In this document: in pieces, positions 12,780-21,206 of the stretch
How the letters are laid out: every line of letters starts with the position of its first letter
Numbering within the stretch: the first letter of the stretch is position 1
DNA from: Thermoactinomyces vulgaris
GTDB lineage: Bacteria > Bacillota > Bacilli > Thermoactinomycetales > Thermoactinomycetaceae
NCBI RefSeq assembly: GCF_003688725.1
Contig: NZ_REFP01000009.1
Coordinates: 62,001 to 126,000 of the forward strand
Direction: 5' to 3'
Length of the DNA: 64,000 bases
The notes under the pieces: model-generated
Databases searched by the model: none
Told to the model about the DNA's origin: nothing
What the model saw: the letters and a program-made list of their open reading frames with translations, nothing else
Translations under genes and position numbers: made by a program

Positions 12780-14135
12780 TTAAGCTTTGCGTTGAAGTTG
12801 TTGTTTCAACTGCTTGATCACTTCTTTGACTTGGGGGTCTTCTTCGATCATGCGGCTGATTTTCTCATGTGCATGAATCACGGTTGTATGATCGCGCCCT
12901 CCAAAATCTTCCCCGATTTTCGGCAAAGAGAACTCTGTCATTTCCCGGCACAGATACATAGCGATCTGTCTTGGAAATGCCACCGACTTTGTTCGCTTTT
13001 TACTTTTCAAATCCTCTATGCGGAGACGGTAATAATCACAGACCGTCTGTTGAATAATATGAATGCTGAGCATTCTTGGCTTTGAATCGGGCATGATATC
13101 CTTCAGTGCCTCCAGTGCCAGATCGGGAGTGATGGGTTGATTCAAGAGAGCTGAATAAGCCACAACCCGGATTAACGCACCTTCCAGTTCACGAATGTTT
13201 GTATCCACGCGATCCGCGATAAATGCAAGGACTTCACTTGGAACATCTAAATTATCAGCTATTGCTTTCTTTCGCAAGATCGCGATCCGCGTTTCCAAAT
13301 CCGGCGGTTGCACATCGGTGATCAGACCCCATTCAAAGCGTGAGCGCAAACGGTCTTCCAGCGTGGGGATTTCCTTGGGCGGCCGGTCGCTGGAGATAAT
13401 GATTTGTTTATTGGCGTCATGCAAAGCGTTAAAGGTGTGGAAAAACTCTTCCTGGGTCTGTTCTTTTCCCGCCAAAAACTGAATGTCGTCGATCAACAAG
13501 ATATCCACGGAACGGTATTTGTTCCGGAATTGGATCGTTTTGTTATCCCGGATCGAATTGATAAATTCATTGGTGAATTTTTCGGATGAGATGTACACCA
13601 CCCGGCTGGACGGATCATGTTTCAGTACATAATGACCGATGGCATGCATCAAGTGTGTTTTTCCAAGGCCGACGCCACCGTAGATGAACAAAGGGTTGTA
13701 TGCTTTGGCAGGCGCTTCGGCCACAGCCAGGGAAGCCGCATGGGCAAACCGGTTCCCGGAACCGATGACAAATGTGTCAAAAGTGTACCTCGGATTCAGT
13801 TGGGAGCCGGGGTCTTTTTCGTCTTCCACGTTTTCCGCCGCCGGTTGTTGCGGTTCTTTTAAGGATTCATGATGGTTTTTTTCCTGGGTCTGGCTGACAA
13901 ATTTCACGCCAATTTTTGAACCGCCGGTCACTTCTTTCAAGGTGTCCCGCACCAAATCGGCATAGCGCGATTCCAGCCAGTCCCGGGCAAAATCATTGGG
14001 GGCACAAACGATCAGGATGTCATTTTCCATGTTGATGGCTTCAGTCGCCTTGAGCCAGGTTTCAAAACTGGGCTTGCTGATTTTGTTTTGGATGGAATCC
14101 AACGTTTGGGACCATAATTCTTGGATGTGAATCAC
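12780..14135 (-). CDS. dnaA: Chromosomal replication initiator protein DnaA
   Basis: A 451-residue AAA+ initiator that binds DnaA boxes and melts the origin. Domain I spans about residues 1-85 and a short linker runs to about 115. The AAA+ domain III has Walker [10 protein letters not shown] at 153-161 and Walker [10 protein letters not shown]. Domain IV carries the signature [14 protein letters not shown]. The start is GTG (GTG ATT CAC) preceded by AAGGAGG with an eight-base spacer. Flanked on both sides by DnaA boxes, it is probably autoregulated. Confidence 0.98.
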   Translation of the reverse strand: MIHIQELWSQTLDSIQNKISKPSFETWLKATEAINMENDILIVCAPNDFARDWLESRYADLVRDTLKEVTGGSKIGVKFVSQTQEKNHHESLKEPQQPAAENVEDEKDPGSQLNPRYTFDTFVIGSGNRFAHAASLAVAEAPAKAYNPLFIYGGVGLGKTHLMHAIGHYVLKHDPSSRVVYISSEKFTNEFINSIRDNKTIQFRNKYRSVDILLIDDIQFLAGKEQTQEEFFHTFNALHDANKQIIISSDRPPKEIPTLEDRLRSRFEWGLITDVQPPDLETRIAILRKKAIADNLDVPSEVLAFIADRVDTNIRELEGALIRVVAYSALLNQPITPDLALEALKDIMPDSKPRMLSIHIIQQTVCDYYRLRIEDLKSKKRTKSVAFPRQIAMYLCREMTEFSLPKIGEDFGGRDHTTVIHAHEKISRMIEEDPQVKEVIKQLKQQLQRKA

Positions 14136-14173
14136 CCAAAGAACCTCCTTCCTGACAAAAAAATGAACAATAC

Positions 14174-14506
14174 TTATCCACAGTCAAAAGCGACGATGCA
14201 TCAGAGTCTATTGCATTTATTCACATTATCCACAGGCTGTGGATACTTTTTTCCACAACTTGTGGTTAAATGATCTCCCGGATTATCCACAACTGTGGAT
14301 ATTCACTGCTCCGCAACATATTTATCCACAGGAAAACAAGAATAGAATATCAAAATATACCAATATTTACAATGAAAAATAGTGAGTTATCCACAATTCA
14401 CAAAGCGGAAAAAACCTTGTTATCCACACCAGGGGATTTGTGGATAAATCGTGGATAATTTTGGGATTACGGGTGGATAATGAAAAATTTATCCACATGT
14501 GGATAA
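14174..14506. other. oriC DnaA-box array upstream of dnaA
   Basis: Nine perfect DnaA boxes lie in 333 bases: TTATCCACA at 14174, 14226, 14283, 14322, 14387, 14420 and 14489, and the reverse complement at 14439 and 14498. One-mismatch boxes start at 14238, 14249, 14261, 14294, 14450 and 14472. The last pair (14489-14506) is a perfect head-to-head inverted repeat. The array corresponds to the incA/incB part of a Bacillus-type bipartite origin and also covers the dnaA promoter region. No coding sequence is seen in 14136-14679. Confidence 0.92.
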
Positions 14507-14530
14507 TCAGGAGTGGATCCGGCCGGATTC

Positions 14531-14560
14531 TTGACAGTGATTGCCGATGCTGTCTATAAT
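14531..14560 (+). promoter_or_regulatory. Consensus sigma-A promoter of rpmH
   Basis: TTGACA (14531-14536), an 18-base spacer, and TATAAT (14555-14560); both hexamers are perfect. It drives rpmH and probably rnpA rightward, divergent from dnaA. Confidence 0.85.
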
Positions 14561-14601
14561 GATAGAGATTGTCCATCGGTTATTCACGGACTTGATTGAA
14601 A

Positions 14602-14676
14602 GAAGGGAGGTATCCTGGAACGCGGTCCTCAGCCGGCAAATTTGCCGTGGCTGAGTGATGGGGAACCAGGGGAATG
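14602..14676 (+). promoter_or_regulatory. Structured leader of rpmH with possible 20-codon leader ORF
   Basis: Between the promoter and rpmH there is an AAGGGAGG motif (about 14602-14610). A hairpin follows: CTCAGCC (14628-14634) pairs with GGCTGAG (14649-14655), enclosing the self-complementary GGCAAATTTGCC. From a CTG at 14615 an open frame runs through the hairpin to a TGA (14675-14677) just before the rpmH start. Whether this is translated is unknown. Confidence 0.35.
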
Positions 14677-14679
14677 AAA

Positions 14680-14814
14680 ATGAAACGCACATTTCAACCA
14701 AGTAACCGCAGACGTAAAAACAAGCACGGTTTTCGTGCACGCATGAGCACGAAAAACGGACGTCGTGTTCTTGCAAGACGCAGAAGAAAAGGAAGAAAAG
14801 TATTATCTGCTTAA
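14680..14814 (+). CDS. rpmH: 50S ribosomal protein L34
   Basis: 44 residues, [20 protein letters not shown] continuing with [20 protein letters not shown], the complete very basic L34 of the large subunit. An in-frame ATG six bases earlier (14674) would add Met-Lys. AGGGGA at 14668-14673 is properly spaced only for 14680, and the family N-terminus is MKRTFQP. It is the first gene rightward of oriC. Confidence 0.96.
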   Translation: MKRTFQPSNRRRKNKHGFRARMSTKNGRRVLARRRRKGRKVLSA

Positions 14815-14822
14815 TAAATGCC

Positions 14823-14847
14823 GGCCACGTGTTTTGTGGCCTTTTTT
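14823..14847 (+). terminator. Terminator/attenuator after rpmH
   Basis: GGCCAC (14823-14828), loop, GTGGCC (14836-14841), then TTTTTT. It separates the abundant rpmH transcript from rnpA; some readthrough is expected as in related genomes. Confidence 0.75.
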
Positions 14848-14941
14848 CCTATTTAATTCACGTTGAAAGTGTTTAATCTGCTTCTTTTTGTTTTATAATG
14901 TGAAGAAAAAACGGGGATTTTAGCGAGGAAGGAGATTTTCA

Positions 14942-15295
14942 TTGCAGCGGGAATACCGTCTGAAGAAGAGAAAAGATTTTCGGAGGGTTTTTCAGGCCGG
15001 TCAATCTTTTGCCAATCGGCAATTTGTCGTGATCCAGTATGGCCGTTCTCCTTCCGGGCCACCGCGTATCGGCATCTCCGTGAGCAAAAAGGTCGGGAAT
15101 GCCGTGATACGCAACCGGTGCAAACGTTTGATCAAAGAGGTGGCGAGGCATTGGGTTTCCCATTTGAAACCCGGAACCGATTACGTTATCATCGCCCGAA
15201 ACCCCGTTGCCCAAATGGATTACAAACAGGTGAAATCCAGCCTTTTTCACGTGTTTCGCAAGGGAAAATGTTTTGTGTCAAAGCCTTCGGAATAG
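14942..15295 (+). CDS. rnpA: Ribonuclease P protein component
   Basis: A 117-residue basic protein partnering the RNase P RNA in 5' maturation of tRNA. The family RNR motif is present in GNAVIRNRCKRLIKEVAR, preceded by PRIGISVSKKVGNA. The start is TTG (TTG CAG CGG) with AAGGAG eight bases upstream. A TATAAT at about 14892 suggests its own promoter in addition to rpmH readthrough. It is followed 15 bases later by yidD. Confidence 0.96.
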   Translation: MQREYRLKKRKDFRRVFQAGQSFANRQFVVIQYGRSPSGPPRIGISVSKKVGNAVIRNRCKRLIKEVARHWVSHLKPGTDYVIIARNPVAQMDYKQVKSSLFHVFRKGKCFVSKPSE

Positions 15296-15310
15296 GGGAG
15301 GAGGAGTGGA

Positions 15311-15556
15311 ATGAAGTGGATTGCCATCGGTCTGATTCAATTTTATCGCTATGTCATCTCACCGCTTAAGCCCCCTGTCTGCCGCTTCGTTCCCACCTGC
15401 TCGGAATACGCTTTGATTGCCTTTCGGAGACACGGATTTGTTGTCGGGGGATGGTATACGTTGATCCGTCTGTTGAAATGCCATCCTTTTCATCCGGGCG
15501 GATTTGATGATGTGCCGGAAAAAAAGAAACCGCAAACAAATGGATTCAGAGACTGA
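15311..15556 (+). CDS. yidD: Membrane protein insertion efficiency factor YidD
   Basis: 81 residues with the conserved cysteine-rich core [20 protein letters not shown] and [12 protein letters not shown]. An amphipathic N-terminal helix ([14 protein letters not shown]) probably lies on the inner membrane face. YidD assists YidC-dependent insertion, and it sits between rnpA and yidC as usual. Strong GGAGGAG before the ATG. Confidence 0.94.
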   Translation: MKWIAIGLIQFYRYVISPLKPPVCRFVPTCSEYALIAFRRHGFVVGGWYTLIRLLKCHPFHPGGFDDVPEKKKPQTNGFRD

Positions 15557-15580
15557 AGAGAAGATGAGGAGGAGTTATCC

Positions 15581-16336
15581 TTGCAAAAACGGAGGCGCGG
15601 GATTGCTGTACTCTTGCTGATGATTATGGCTGTCACCATCCTTTCGGGGTGTGCCCCCGATCAAAACCGGTACAAGATCGATTACAACAATCCCAGCTTT
15701 TTTCAACAGATCTTGGTTATCCCGATGGTCAAATTGCTGGACATCTTTAAAGATGCTTTGGGAAATTACGGATTGTCGATTCTGGTGCTGACCTTTCTCG
15801 TCCGTCTGATCGTCTTTCCGCTTACCTGGAAACAGCAACAAAGCACCCAGCGGATGCAGGAAATTCAGCCGGAAATGATGAAGATCCGCAAAAAGTACGA
15901 GAAAAATCCGCAAAAAATGCAAGAAGAAACCATGAAGCTGTTTCAAAAGCACAACATCAACCCGATGGCCGGATGCTTGCCTTTATTGATTCAGATTCCC
16001 GTTTTGTTCGCTTTTTACCAAGCGATCATGGGAAATGAGCATATCAAGGAATCCAGTTTCCTTTACCTGCAATTGGGAAGTCCGGATCCTTATTTCATCC
16101 TGCCTTTGATCGCGGCGTTTACCACGTACTTGCAGTTTATTGTTACCGGAGCGCAAAGCAATCCGCAAATGAAAGTAATGGTCTGGATCATGCCGGTTAT
16201 GATCTTTTTCCTGGCCTATCAGTTCCCGTCCGCACTTTCTTTATACTGGGTATACGGGAACATCTTCACCATAGCCCAATCTCTCATTTTGCAGAAGCTG
16301 AATAAAAAAAATGAAGTAAAGGGTGCAACTCGTTGA
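15581..16336 (+). CDS. yidC: Membrane protein insertase YidC/SpoIIIJ
   Basis: A 251-residue Oxa1/YidC insertase made as a lipoprotein: the signal ends LSGC with Cys at about residue 23. About five transmembrane segments follow, including FLVRLIVFPLTW, PLLIQIPVLFAFYQAI, PLIAAFTTYLQFIV and VMIFFLAYQFPSALSLYWVY. Arg in the FLVRL segment is the conserved positive charge in the hydrophilic groove. It starts at TTG with AGGAGGAG upstream and overlaps jag by four bases (TTGA). In Bacillus this paralogue (SpoIIIJ) is also needed for sporulation. Confidence 0.95.
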   Translation: MQKRRRGIAVLLLMIMAVTILSGCAPDQNRYKIDYNNPSFFQQILVIPMVKLLDIFKDALGNYGLSILVLTFLVRLIVFPLTWKQQQSTQRMQEIQPEMMKIRKKYEKNPQKMQEETMKLFQKHNINPMAGCLPLLIQIPVLFAFYQAIMGNEHIKESSFLYLQLGSPDPYFILPLIAAFTTYLQFIVTGAQSNPQMKVMVWIMPVMIFFLAYQFPSALSLYWVYGNIFTIAQSLILQKLNKKNEVKGATR

Positions 16337-16965
16337 GCAAACGGATAGAGCGGGCCCGGTCCGTTGAATTGGCGATTGAAAAAGCATGTGATGCGTTACA
16401 GGTGTCACCCGGTGAAATTGGGTATGAAGTGATCCAACCGCCCAAAAAAGGATTCCTCGGTATTTTCGGGAGACGGGATGCCATCGTGGAAGTTTCCGTC
16501 ATCCGGAAGGAAAGCCCCGGGGAATATGCCTGTCAATTTTTGAAGGGGATCGTGGAGCGGATTGGTTGGCCGTGCCAAGTCGAAATGAAGGAAGAGCCGG
16601 CGGAGATTTCCTTTGTGTTGAAAGGAGAGGACTTGTCTCTTCTGATCGGAAAACACGGCCGGACGTTAAATGCAATTCAAACGTTGGTGCAAACCGTTGT
16701 CTGGCGGAAATACAATAACGGCATTCGCGTGACGGTGGATGCGGGAGATTACCGCCGTCGCCGGAAGGAGTCGTTAAAGCACCTGGCGGCGAAGATGATG
16801 GAAAAAGTCCGTGAAACGAAAAAAGAGGTGACCTTGCATCCGATGTCCGCAAGCGAACGGAAAATGATTCATCGCTTGGTACAGCGGGAAAAAGATTTAA
16901 CCACATACAGTGTCGGAAAAGAACCCCGGCGCTCTGTGGTGATTGATTTAAGAAAAAACCAATAG
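16333..16965 (+). CDS. jag: RNA-binding protein KhpB/Jag
   Basis: 210 residues: an N-terminal Jag domain (GYEVIQPPKKGFLGIFGRRD), a KH domain (LLIGKHGRTLNAIQTLVQ) and a C-terminal R3H domain (SASERKMIHRLVQREKDLTT). It is a cytoplasmic RNA-binding protein that pairs with KhpA in many Firmicutes and affects cell-wall growth control. The TTG start overlaps the yidC stop, indicating coupled translation. A terminator follows. Confidence 0.93.
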   Translation: MSKRIERARSVELAIEKACDALQVSPGEIGYEVIQPPKKGFLGIFGRRDAIVEVSVIRKESPGEYACQFLKGIVERIGWPCQVEMKEEPAEISFVLKGEDLSLLIGKHGRTLNAIQTLVQTVVWRKYNNGIRVTVDAGDYRRRRKESLKHLAAKMMEKVRETKKEVTLHPMSASERKMIHRLVQREKDLTTYSVGKEPRRSVVIDLRKNQ

Positions 16966-16981
16966 CAGACGGCGCCCGTAA

Positions 16982-17005
16982 ACTCCCCGTTCAGGGGGGT
17001 TTTTT
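16982..17005 (+). terminator. Terminator of the rnpA-jag operon
   Basis: ACTCCCC (16982-16988) pairs with GGGGGGT (16994-17000) with one G-U, loop GTTCA, followed by TTTTT. Confidence 0.8.
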
Positions 17006-17020
17006 GTTTCGGCGATTTTT

Positions 17021-17050
17021 TTGATTGAATGAATCGGATTATGCTAAGAT
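17021..17050 (+). promoter_or_regulatory. Predicted sigma-A promoter of mnmE
   Basis: TTGATT (17021-17026), an 18-base spacer, TAAGAT (17045-17050); it lies 33 bases before the chosen mnmE start. Confidence 0.5.
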
Positions 17051-17083
17051 TAAGTATTAGGAATCATGTTGGAGTGTGAAAAA

Positions 17084-18460
17084 ATGGAGACCGATACCAT
17101 TGCAGCGATTTCCACCCCCGTGGGGGAAGGGGGCATTTCGGTGATCCGTGTCAGCGGACCCGATGCCATTTCGATTGCAGATCAGATATATCAAGGAAAA
17201 AAATCTCTGGACAAGGTGCCTTCGCATACCGTCCATTACGGATATATCGTGGATCCGGAAGCGGGAGAGCGGGTCGATGAAGTGCTGGTGACCGTGATGC
17301 GCGCACCACGAACATTCACCCGGGAAGATGTGGTTGAAATCAGTTGTCATGGCGGGATGATTCCCGTTCAAAAAACGTTGGAAATCCTGTTGGATCATGG
17401 AGCAAGATTGGCGGAGCCTGGCGAGTTTACCAAACGGGCTTTTTTAAATGGCCGGATTGATTTGTCCCAGGCCGAAGCTGTCATGGATTTGATCCGCGCC
17501 AAAACGGACCGTGCCGCAAAAGTGGCTCTGTCCCAACATGACGGGAAACTTTCCCGTTTGATTCAACGGCTGAGAAGCGAAATTTTGGAAACCCTTGCCC
17601 ATCTTGCGGTCAATGTGGATTATCCGGAGTATGACGCCGAAGAGATGACGGCCGGATTTTTGCGTGAGCGCTGTGTTTACATTTCCGGTGAAATTGAACG
17701 GTTGCTTCAAACCGCCCGCCAAGGGAAAATTTACCGGGAGGGAATCAAAACGGCAATCGTGGGGCGTCCCAATGTCGGCAAGTCATCGCTGATGAATGCT
17801 TTGACCCATGAAAACAAGGCCATTGTGACCGACATCCCGGGAACCACACGGGATGTGATTGAGGAATTTGTCAATGTGCGGGGAATTCCCCTCAAACTGT
17901 TGGACACAGCCGGAATCCGCGAGACCGAGGATGTGGTGGAACGGATCGGGGTGGAACGTTCCCGCCAAGCATTGAAACAGGCGGATTTGGTGTTGCTTTT
18001 GTTAAATTACGCCGAACCCCTCACCCCGTTGGACCGGGAGCTGCTTTCGCTGATTAAGGAGCACAGTTCGATCATCATTGTGAACAAAACAGATTTGCCC
18101 CGGCAAATCGAATTGGATGAAGTGAAGCGCTTGGCCGGCGACGTTCCGATTATTTCCGCTTCCGTCAAAGAGGACCGGGGAATAGAGGATTTGGAAGAAG
18201 CCATTACCCGGCTGTTTCAGTTGGGAAAAGTGGAACTTGCCGATGCCACGTATGTCAGCAATTCCCGGCATATCCACTTGCTTCGCAGAGCTTTGACAAG
18301 TGTGAAAGATGTGATCGAAGGGATTGATTCGGGGGTTCCGCTGGATATGGTGGAGATTGATTTGAAAAATGCCTGGGAATCGTTGGGCGAAGTCATTGGG
18401 GACTCCGTCTCCGAAGATTTGATCGACCAGATTTTTTCGCAATTTTGCTTGGGCAAATAA
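17084..18460 (+). CDS. mnmE: tRNA uridine-5-carboxymethylaminomethyl modification GTPase MnmE
   Basis: A 458-residue GTPase that with MnmG modifies wobble U34 of several tRNAs. The N-terminal folate-binding domain begins [20 protein letters not shown]. The G domain has [24 protein letters not shown] and NKTDL, and the C-terminus ends in the catalytic FCLGK (CxGK) motif. An earlier ATG exists at 17066. The ATG at 17084 has GGAGTG at proper distance and matches the family N-terminus and length, so it is used. mnmG follows immediately. Confidence 0.96.
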   Translation: METDTIAAISTPVGEGGISVIRVSGPDAISIADQIYQGKKSLDKVPSHTVHYGYIVDPEAGERVDEVLVTVMRAPRTFTREDVVEISCHGGMIPVQKTLEILLDHGARLAEPGEFTKRAFLNGRIDLSQAEAVMDLIRAKTDRAAKVALSQHDGKLSRLIQRLRSEILETLAHLAVNVDYPEYDAEEMTAGFLRERCVYISGEIERLLQTARQGKIYREGIKTAIVGRPNVGKSSLMNALTHENKAIVTDIPGTTRDVIEEFVNVRGIPLKLLDTAGIRETEDVVERIGVERSRQALKQADLVLLLLNYAEPLTPLDRELLSLIKEHSSIIIVNKTDLPRQIELDEVKRLAGDVPIISASVKEDRGIEDLEEAITRLFQLGKVELADATYVSNSRHIHLLRRALTSVKDVIEGIDSGVPLDMVEIDLKNAWESLGEVIGDSVSEDLIDQIFSQFCLGK

Positions 18461-18475
18461 AGAGAGGTGAGCAGG

Positions 18476-20380
18476 ATGAGGGATGCATCCCAATCCCAAA
18501 AATTTGACGTGATTGTAATCGGTGCCGGTCATGCCGGATGCGAAGCGGCCTTGGCCGCGGCCCGGATGGGTTGTTCCACACTGCTGTTGACCCTGAGTTT
18601 GGATACCATCGCTTACATGCCATGCAACCCTTCGATCGGGGGCCCGGCCAAAGGCCATGTGGTGCGTGAGATTGATGCGCTGGGTGGAGAAATGGGGAGA
18701 AATATTGACAAAACCCATATCCAGATGCGGATGTTAAATACGGGGAAAGGGCCGGCTGTTTATGCGTTAAGGGCACAAGCCGACAAAGTGCTGTATCAGC
18801 AAGAAATGAAGAAAACCCTGGAATCAACGCCCAATCTCCGTTTGCAGCAAGGAATGGTGGAAAAGCTGATTGTGGAAGACGGCGTGTGCAAAGGCGTCAT
18901 CACCCGGACCGGAACCCGCTATCTGTCCGAAACGGTGATTTTGACGACCGGAACCTATTTGCGCGGCAAAATCATCATCGGGGATATCAGTTATGAAAGC
19001 GGCCCGAATAACCAACAGCCTTCCATCCAACTGGCTTATCATTTGAAAGAACTCGGTTTTGAAATGGTCCGGTTTAAAACCGGCACCCCGCCCCGGGTGA
19101 ATAAACGATCCATTGACACCGGCAAGATGACCATTCAGCCGGGAGATGAGGAACCACGGGCTTTCTCCTATGAAACGACGGAATACATCACTGATCAACT
19201 GCCTTGCTGGCTGACATACACCAATGAAGAGACGCACCGTTACATCCGGGAAAATTTGCACCGCGCCCCCATGTATTCCGGGATGATTGAAGGGCGGGGG
19301 CCCCGTTATTGTCCGTCGATTGAAGACAAGATCGTCCGGTTCGCCGACAAAGGGCGGCACCAGATTTTTATCGAACCGGAGGGACGGGACACGGAAGAAA
19401 TGTATGTCCAAGGGCTTTCCACCAGCTTGCCGGAAGATGTCCAGTTAAAAGTGCTTCACACCATCAAAGGACTGGAAAAGGCAGAAATGCTCCGTACCGG
19501 CTATGCCATCGAATATGATGCCATCGTTCCGACGCAACTTTGGCCTTCGTTGGAGACAAAATTGGTGAAAAACTTGTTTACCGCGGGTCAATTGAACGGA
19601 ACTTCCGGTTATGAAGAAGCGGCCGCACAAGGCATCATGGCCGGAATCAATGCCGCACGAAAAGTGCAAGGCAAGGAACCCGTGATTTTGGACCGTTCGC
19701 TAGCTTACATCGGTGTTTTGATTGATGACCTGGTCACCAAAGGGACCAATGAACCGTACCGGCTGTTGACATCACGGGCGGAATACCGCTTGTTGCTCCG
19801 GCATGACAATGCGGATTTGCGTTTGACGGAATTGGGCTATGAAATCGGGTTGATTCCGGAAGAGCGTTATCAGCGGTTTGTCAAAAAGAAAGAATTGATC
19901 CAAAAGGAAATTCAACGCCTGAGGGAAACCAAAGTCCGGCCGAAACCGGAAGTCCAAGCGATCCTGAAGGAAATGGGAACCTCGGAGATCAACAATGCGG
20001 TGGAACTGGCAAACTTAATCAAACGCCCCGAATTGGGATATAAAGAAATTGCCAGCATGTCCCCGCCGCCTGAGCCGCTCCCGGCGGATGTCATGGAGCA
20101 AGTGGAAATTCAATTGAAATATGAAGGTTATATCAAAAAAGCGCTCCAGCAAGTTGAAAAAATGCGCCGTATGGAAGAAAAACGGATTCCCGATTGGGTG
20201 GATTATGACAAAATCTCGGGAATTTCTTCGGAAGCACGGGAAAAATTAAAAGAAGTACAGCCGGTTTCTTTGGGCCAGGCTTCGCGAATTTCCGGGGTGA
20301 ATCCTGCGGACATATCCATTTTGATGGTGCATATCGAGCAAGGCGGAAAAGCTTATGCCATATCGGAAAATCAAGCCTGA
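18476..20380 (+). CDS. mnmG: tRNA uridine-5-carboxymethylaminomethyl modification enzyme MnmG
   Basis: A 634-residue FAD enzyme, partner of MnmE. The dinucleotide-binding motif is [17 protein letters not shown] near the N-terminus, followed by the family block [20 protein letters not shown] and the C-terminal helical MnmE-binding domain. A GTG at 18467 is in frame but lies inside the Shine-Dalgarno AGGTGA; the ATG at 18476 is correctly spaced. The terminator hairpin begins within the last codons. Confidence 0.96.
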   Translation: MRDASQSQKFDVIVIGAGHAGCEAALAAARMGCSTLLLTLSLDTIAYMPCNPSIGGPAKGHVVREIDALGGEMGRNIDKTHIQMRMLNTGKGPAVYALRAQADKVLYQQEMKKTLESTPNLRLQQGMVEKLIVEDGVCKGVITRTGTRYLSETVILTTGTYLRGKIIIGDISYESGPNNQQPSIQLAYHLKELGFEMVRFKTGTPPRVNKRSIDTGKMTIQPGDEEPRAFSYETTEYITDQLPCWLTYTNEETHRYIRENLHRAPMYSGMIEGRGPRYCPSIEDKIVRFADKGRHQIFIEPEGRDTEEMYVQGLSTSLPEDVQLKVLHTIKGLEKAEMLRTGYAIEYDAIVPTQLWPSLETKLVKNLFTAGQLNGTSGYEEAAAQGIMAGINAARKVQGKEPVILDRSLAYIGVLIDDLVTKGTNEPYRLLTSRAEYRLLLRHDNADLRLTELGYEIGLIPEERYQRFVKKKELIQKEIQRLRETKVRPKPEVQAILKEMGTSEINNAVELANLIKRPELGYKEIASMSPPPEPLPADVMEQVEIQLKYEGYIKKALQQVEKMRRMEEKRIPDWVDYDKISGISSEAREKLKEVQPVSLGQASRISGVNPADISILMVHIEQGGKAYAISENQA

Positions 20381-20400
20381 CAAGTTTGTCAGGCTTTTTT
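20373..20400 (+). terminator. Terminator overlapping the mnmG stop codon
   Basis: AAGCCTGAC (20373-20381) pairs with GTCAGGCTT (20388-20396) and runs into TTTTTT. The mnmG TGA lies in the left arm. Confidence 0.82.
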
Positions 20401-20417
20401 AAAGGAGGTTTCAGGGG

Positions 20418-21137
20418 ATGCATTGGGGGAGTTGGTTGCAACAAGAAACAGCGGAATGGGACATTTATCTGTCCCATGAACAGCTCCGGCAGTTCCACCG
20501 GTATTATGAGCTCTTGGTTGAAAAAAACAAAGTGATGAATTTAACGGCAATCACGGAAGAAAAGGAAGTCTACATCAAGCATTTTTATGATTCATTAACC
20601 TTGGCCCGCGTCATTCCGTTGAATCGTGTCCGGTCCGTGATCGATGTGGGGACTGGTGCCGGTTTCCCGGGATTGGCATTAAAGATTGCTTTTCCCCATT
20701 TGCAGGTGGTTTTGTTGGATTCGCTGAAAAAACGGGTCAACTTCTTAAACGAAATTGTGGGGGAATTGGGATTGACCCGGGTGGAATGCATTCATGGACG
20801 GGCTGAAGAGTTTGGAAAGAAAAAAGGATTCCGGCAAAGTTTTGATTTGGCCACGGCGCGTGCGGTCGCCCGGTTAAATGTATTGGCCGAATATTGCCTG
20901 CCGTTTGTCAAAGTGGGGGGGCATTTCATCGCCATGAAAGGGCCGGATGTGAGAGAGGAAATGGAAGAAGCGGGCAAGGCTTTGCACACCCTCGGGAAAA
21001 CGACGCTGGATGTGAAGCAGTTTCGTTTGCCGGAAGAGATGGGGACGCGCAGTCTGCTGTGGATGAAAAAGCGGGATCATACGCCCAAAGCTTATCCGCG
21101 GAAAGCAGGGACACCGGCCAAACAACCATTGGTTTAA
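20418..21137 (+). CDS. rsmG: 16S rRNA (guanine-527-N7)-methyltransferase
   Basis: A 239-residue SAM-dependent methyltransferase acting on G527 of 16S rRNA. The SAM motif VIDVGTGAGFPGLALKIAFP is at about residues 74-93, and the N-terminus has the typical KVMNLTAITEEKEVYIKHFY block. The ATG is preceded by AAAGGAGG ten bases upstream. It lies 37 bases after mnmG but beyond a terminator, so expression may depend on readthrough. It is followed by a bidirectional terminator. Confidence 0.95.
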   Translation: MHWGSWLQQETAEWDIYLSHEQLRQFHRYYELLVEKNKVMNLTAITEEKEVYIKHFYDSLTLARVIPLNRVRSVIDVGTGAGFPGLALKIAFPHLQVVLLDSLKKRVNFLNEIVGELGLTRVECIHGRAEEFGKKKGFRQSFDLATARAVARLNVLAEYCLPFVKVGGHFIAMKGPDVREEMEEAGKALHTLGKTTLDVKQFRLPEEMGTRSLLWMKKRDHTPKAYPRKAGTPAKQPLV

Positions 21138-21162
21138 AAAGTCTGTTTCATATATAAAAAGA

Positions 21163-21204
21163 AAGCCGAATGCTCTTGGAGTCAGGGAGTGATTCGGCTT
21201 CTTT
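21163..21204. terminator. Bidirectional terminator between rsmG and the disordered-protein gene
   Basis: AAGCCGAAT (21163-21171) pairs with ATTCGGCTT (21192-21200). An A-rich left flank and a T-containing right flank let it serve both convergent genes. Confidence 0.7.
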
Positions 21205-21206
21205 AA

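Noticed and set aside
14136-14530. Repeated TTATCCACA copies considered as a CRISPR or iteron plasmid origin
   Set aside because: The 9-mers are unevenly spaced DnaA boxes in both orientations next to dnaA, i.e. chromosomal oriC.
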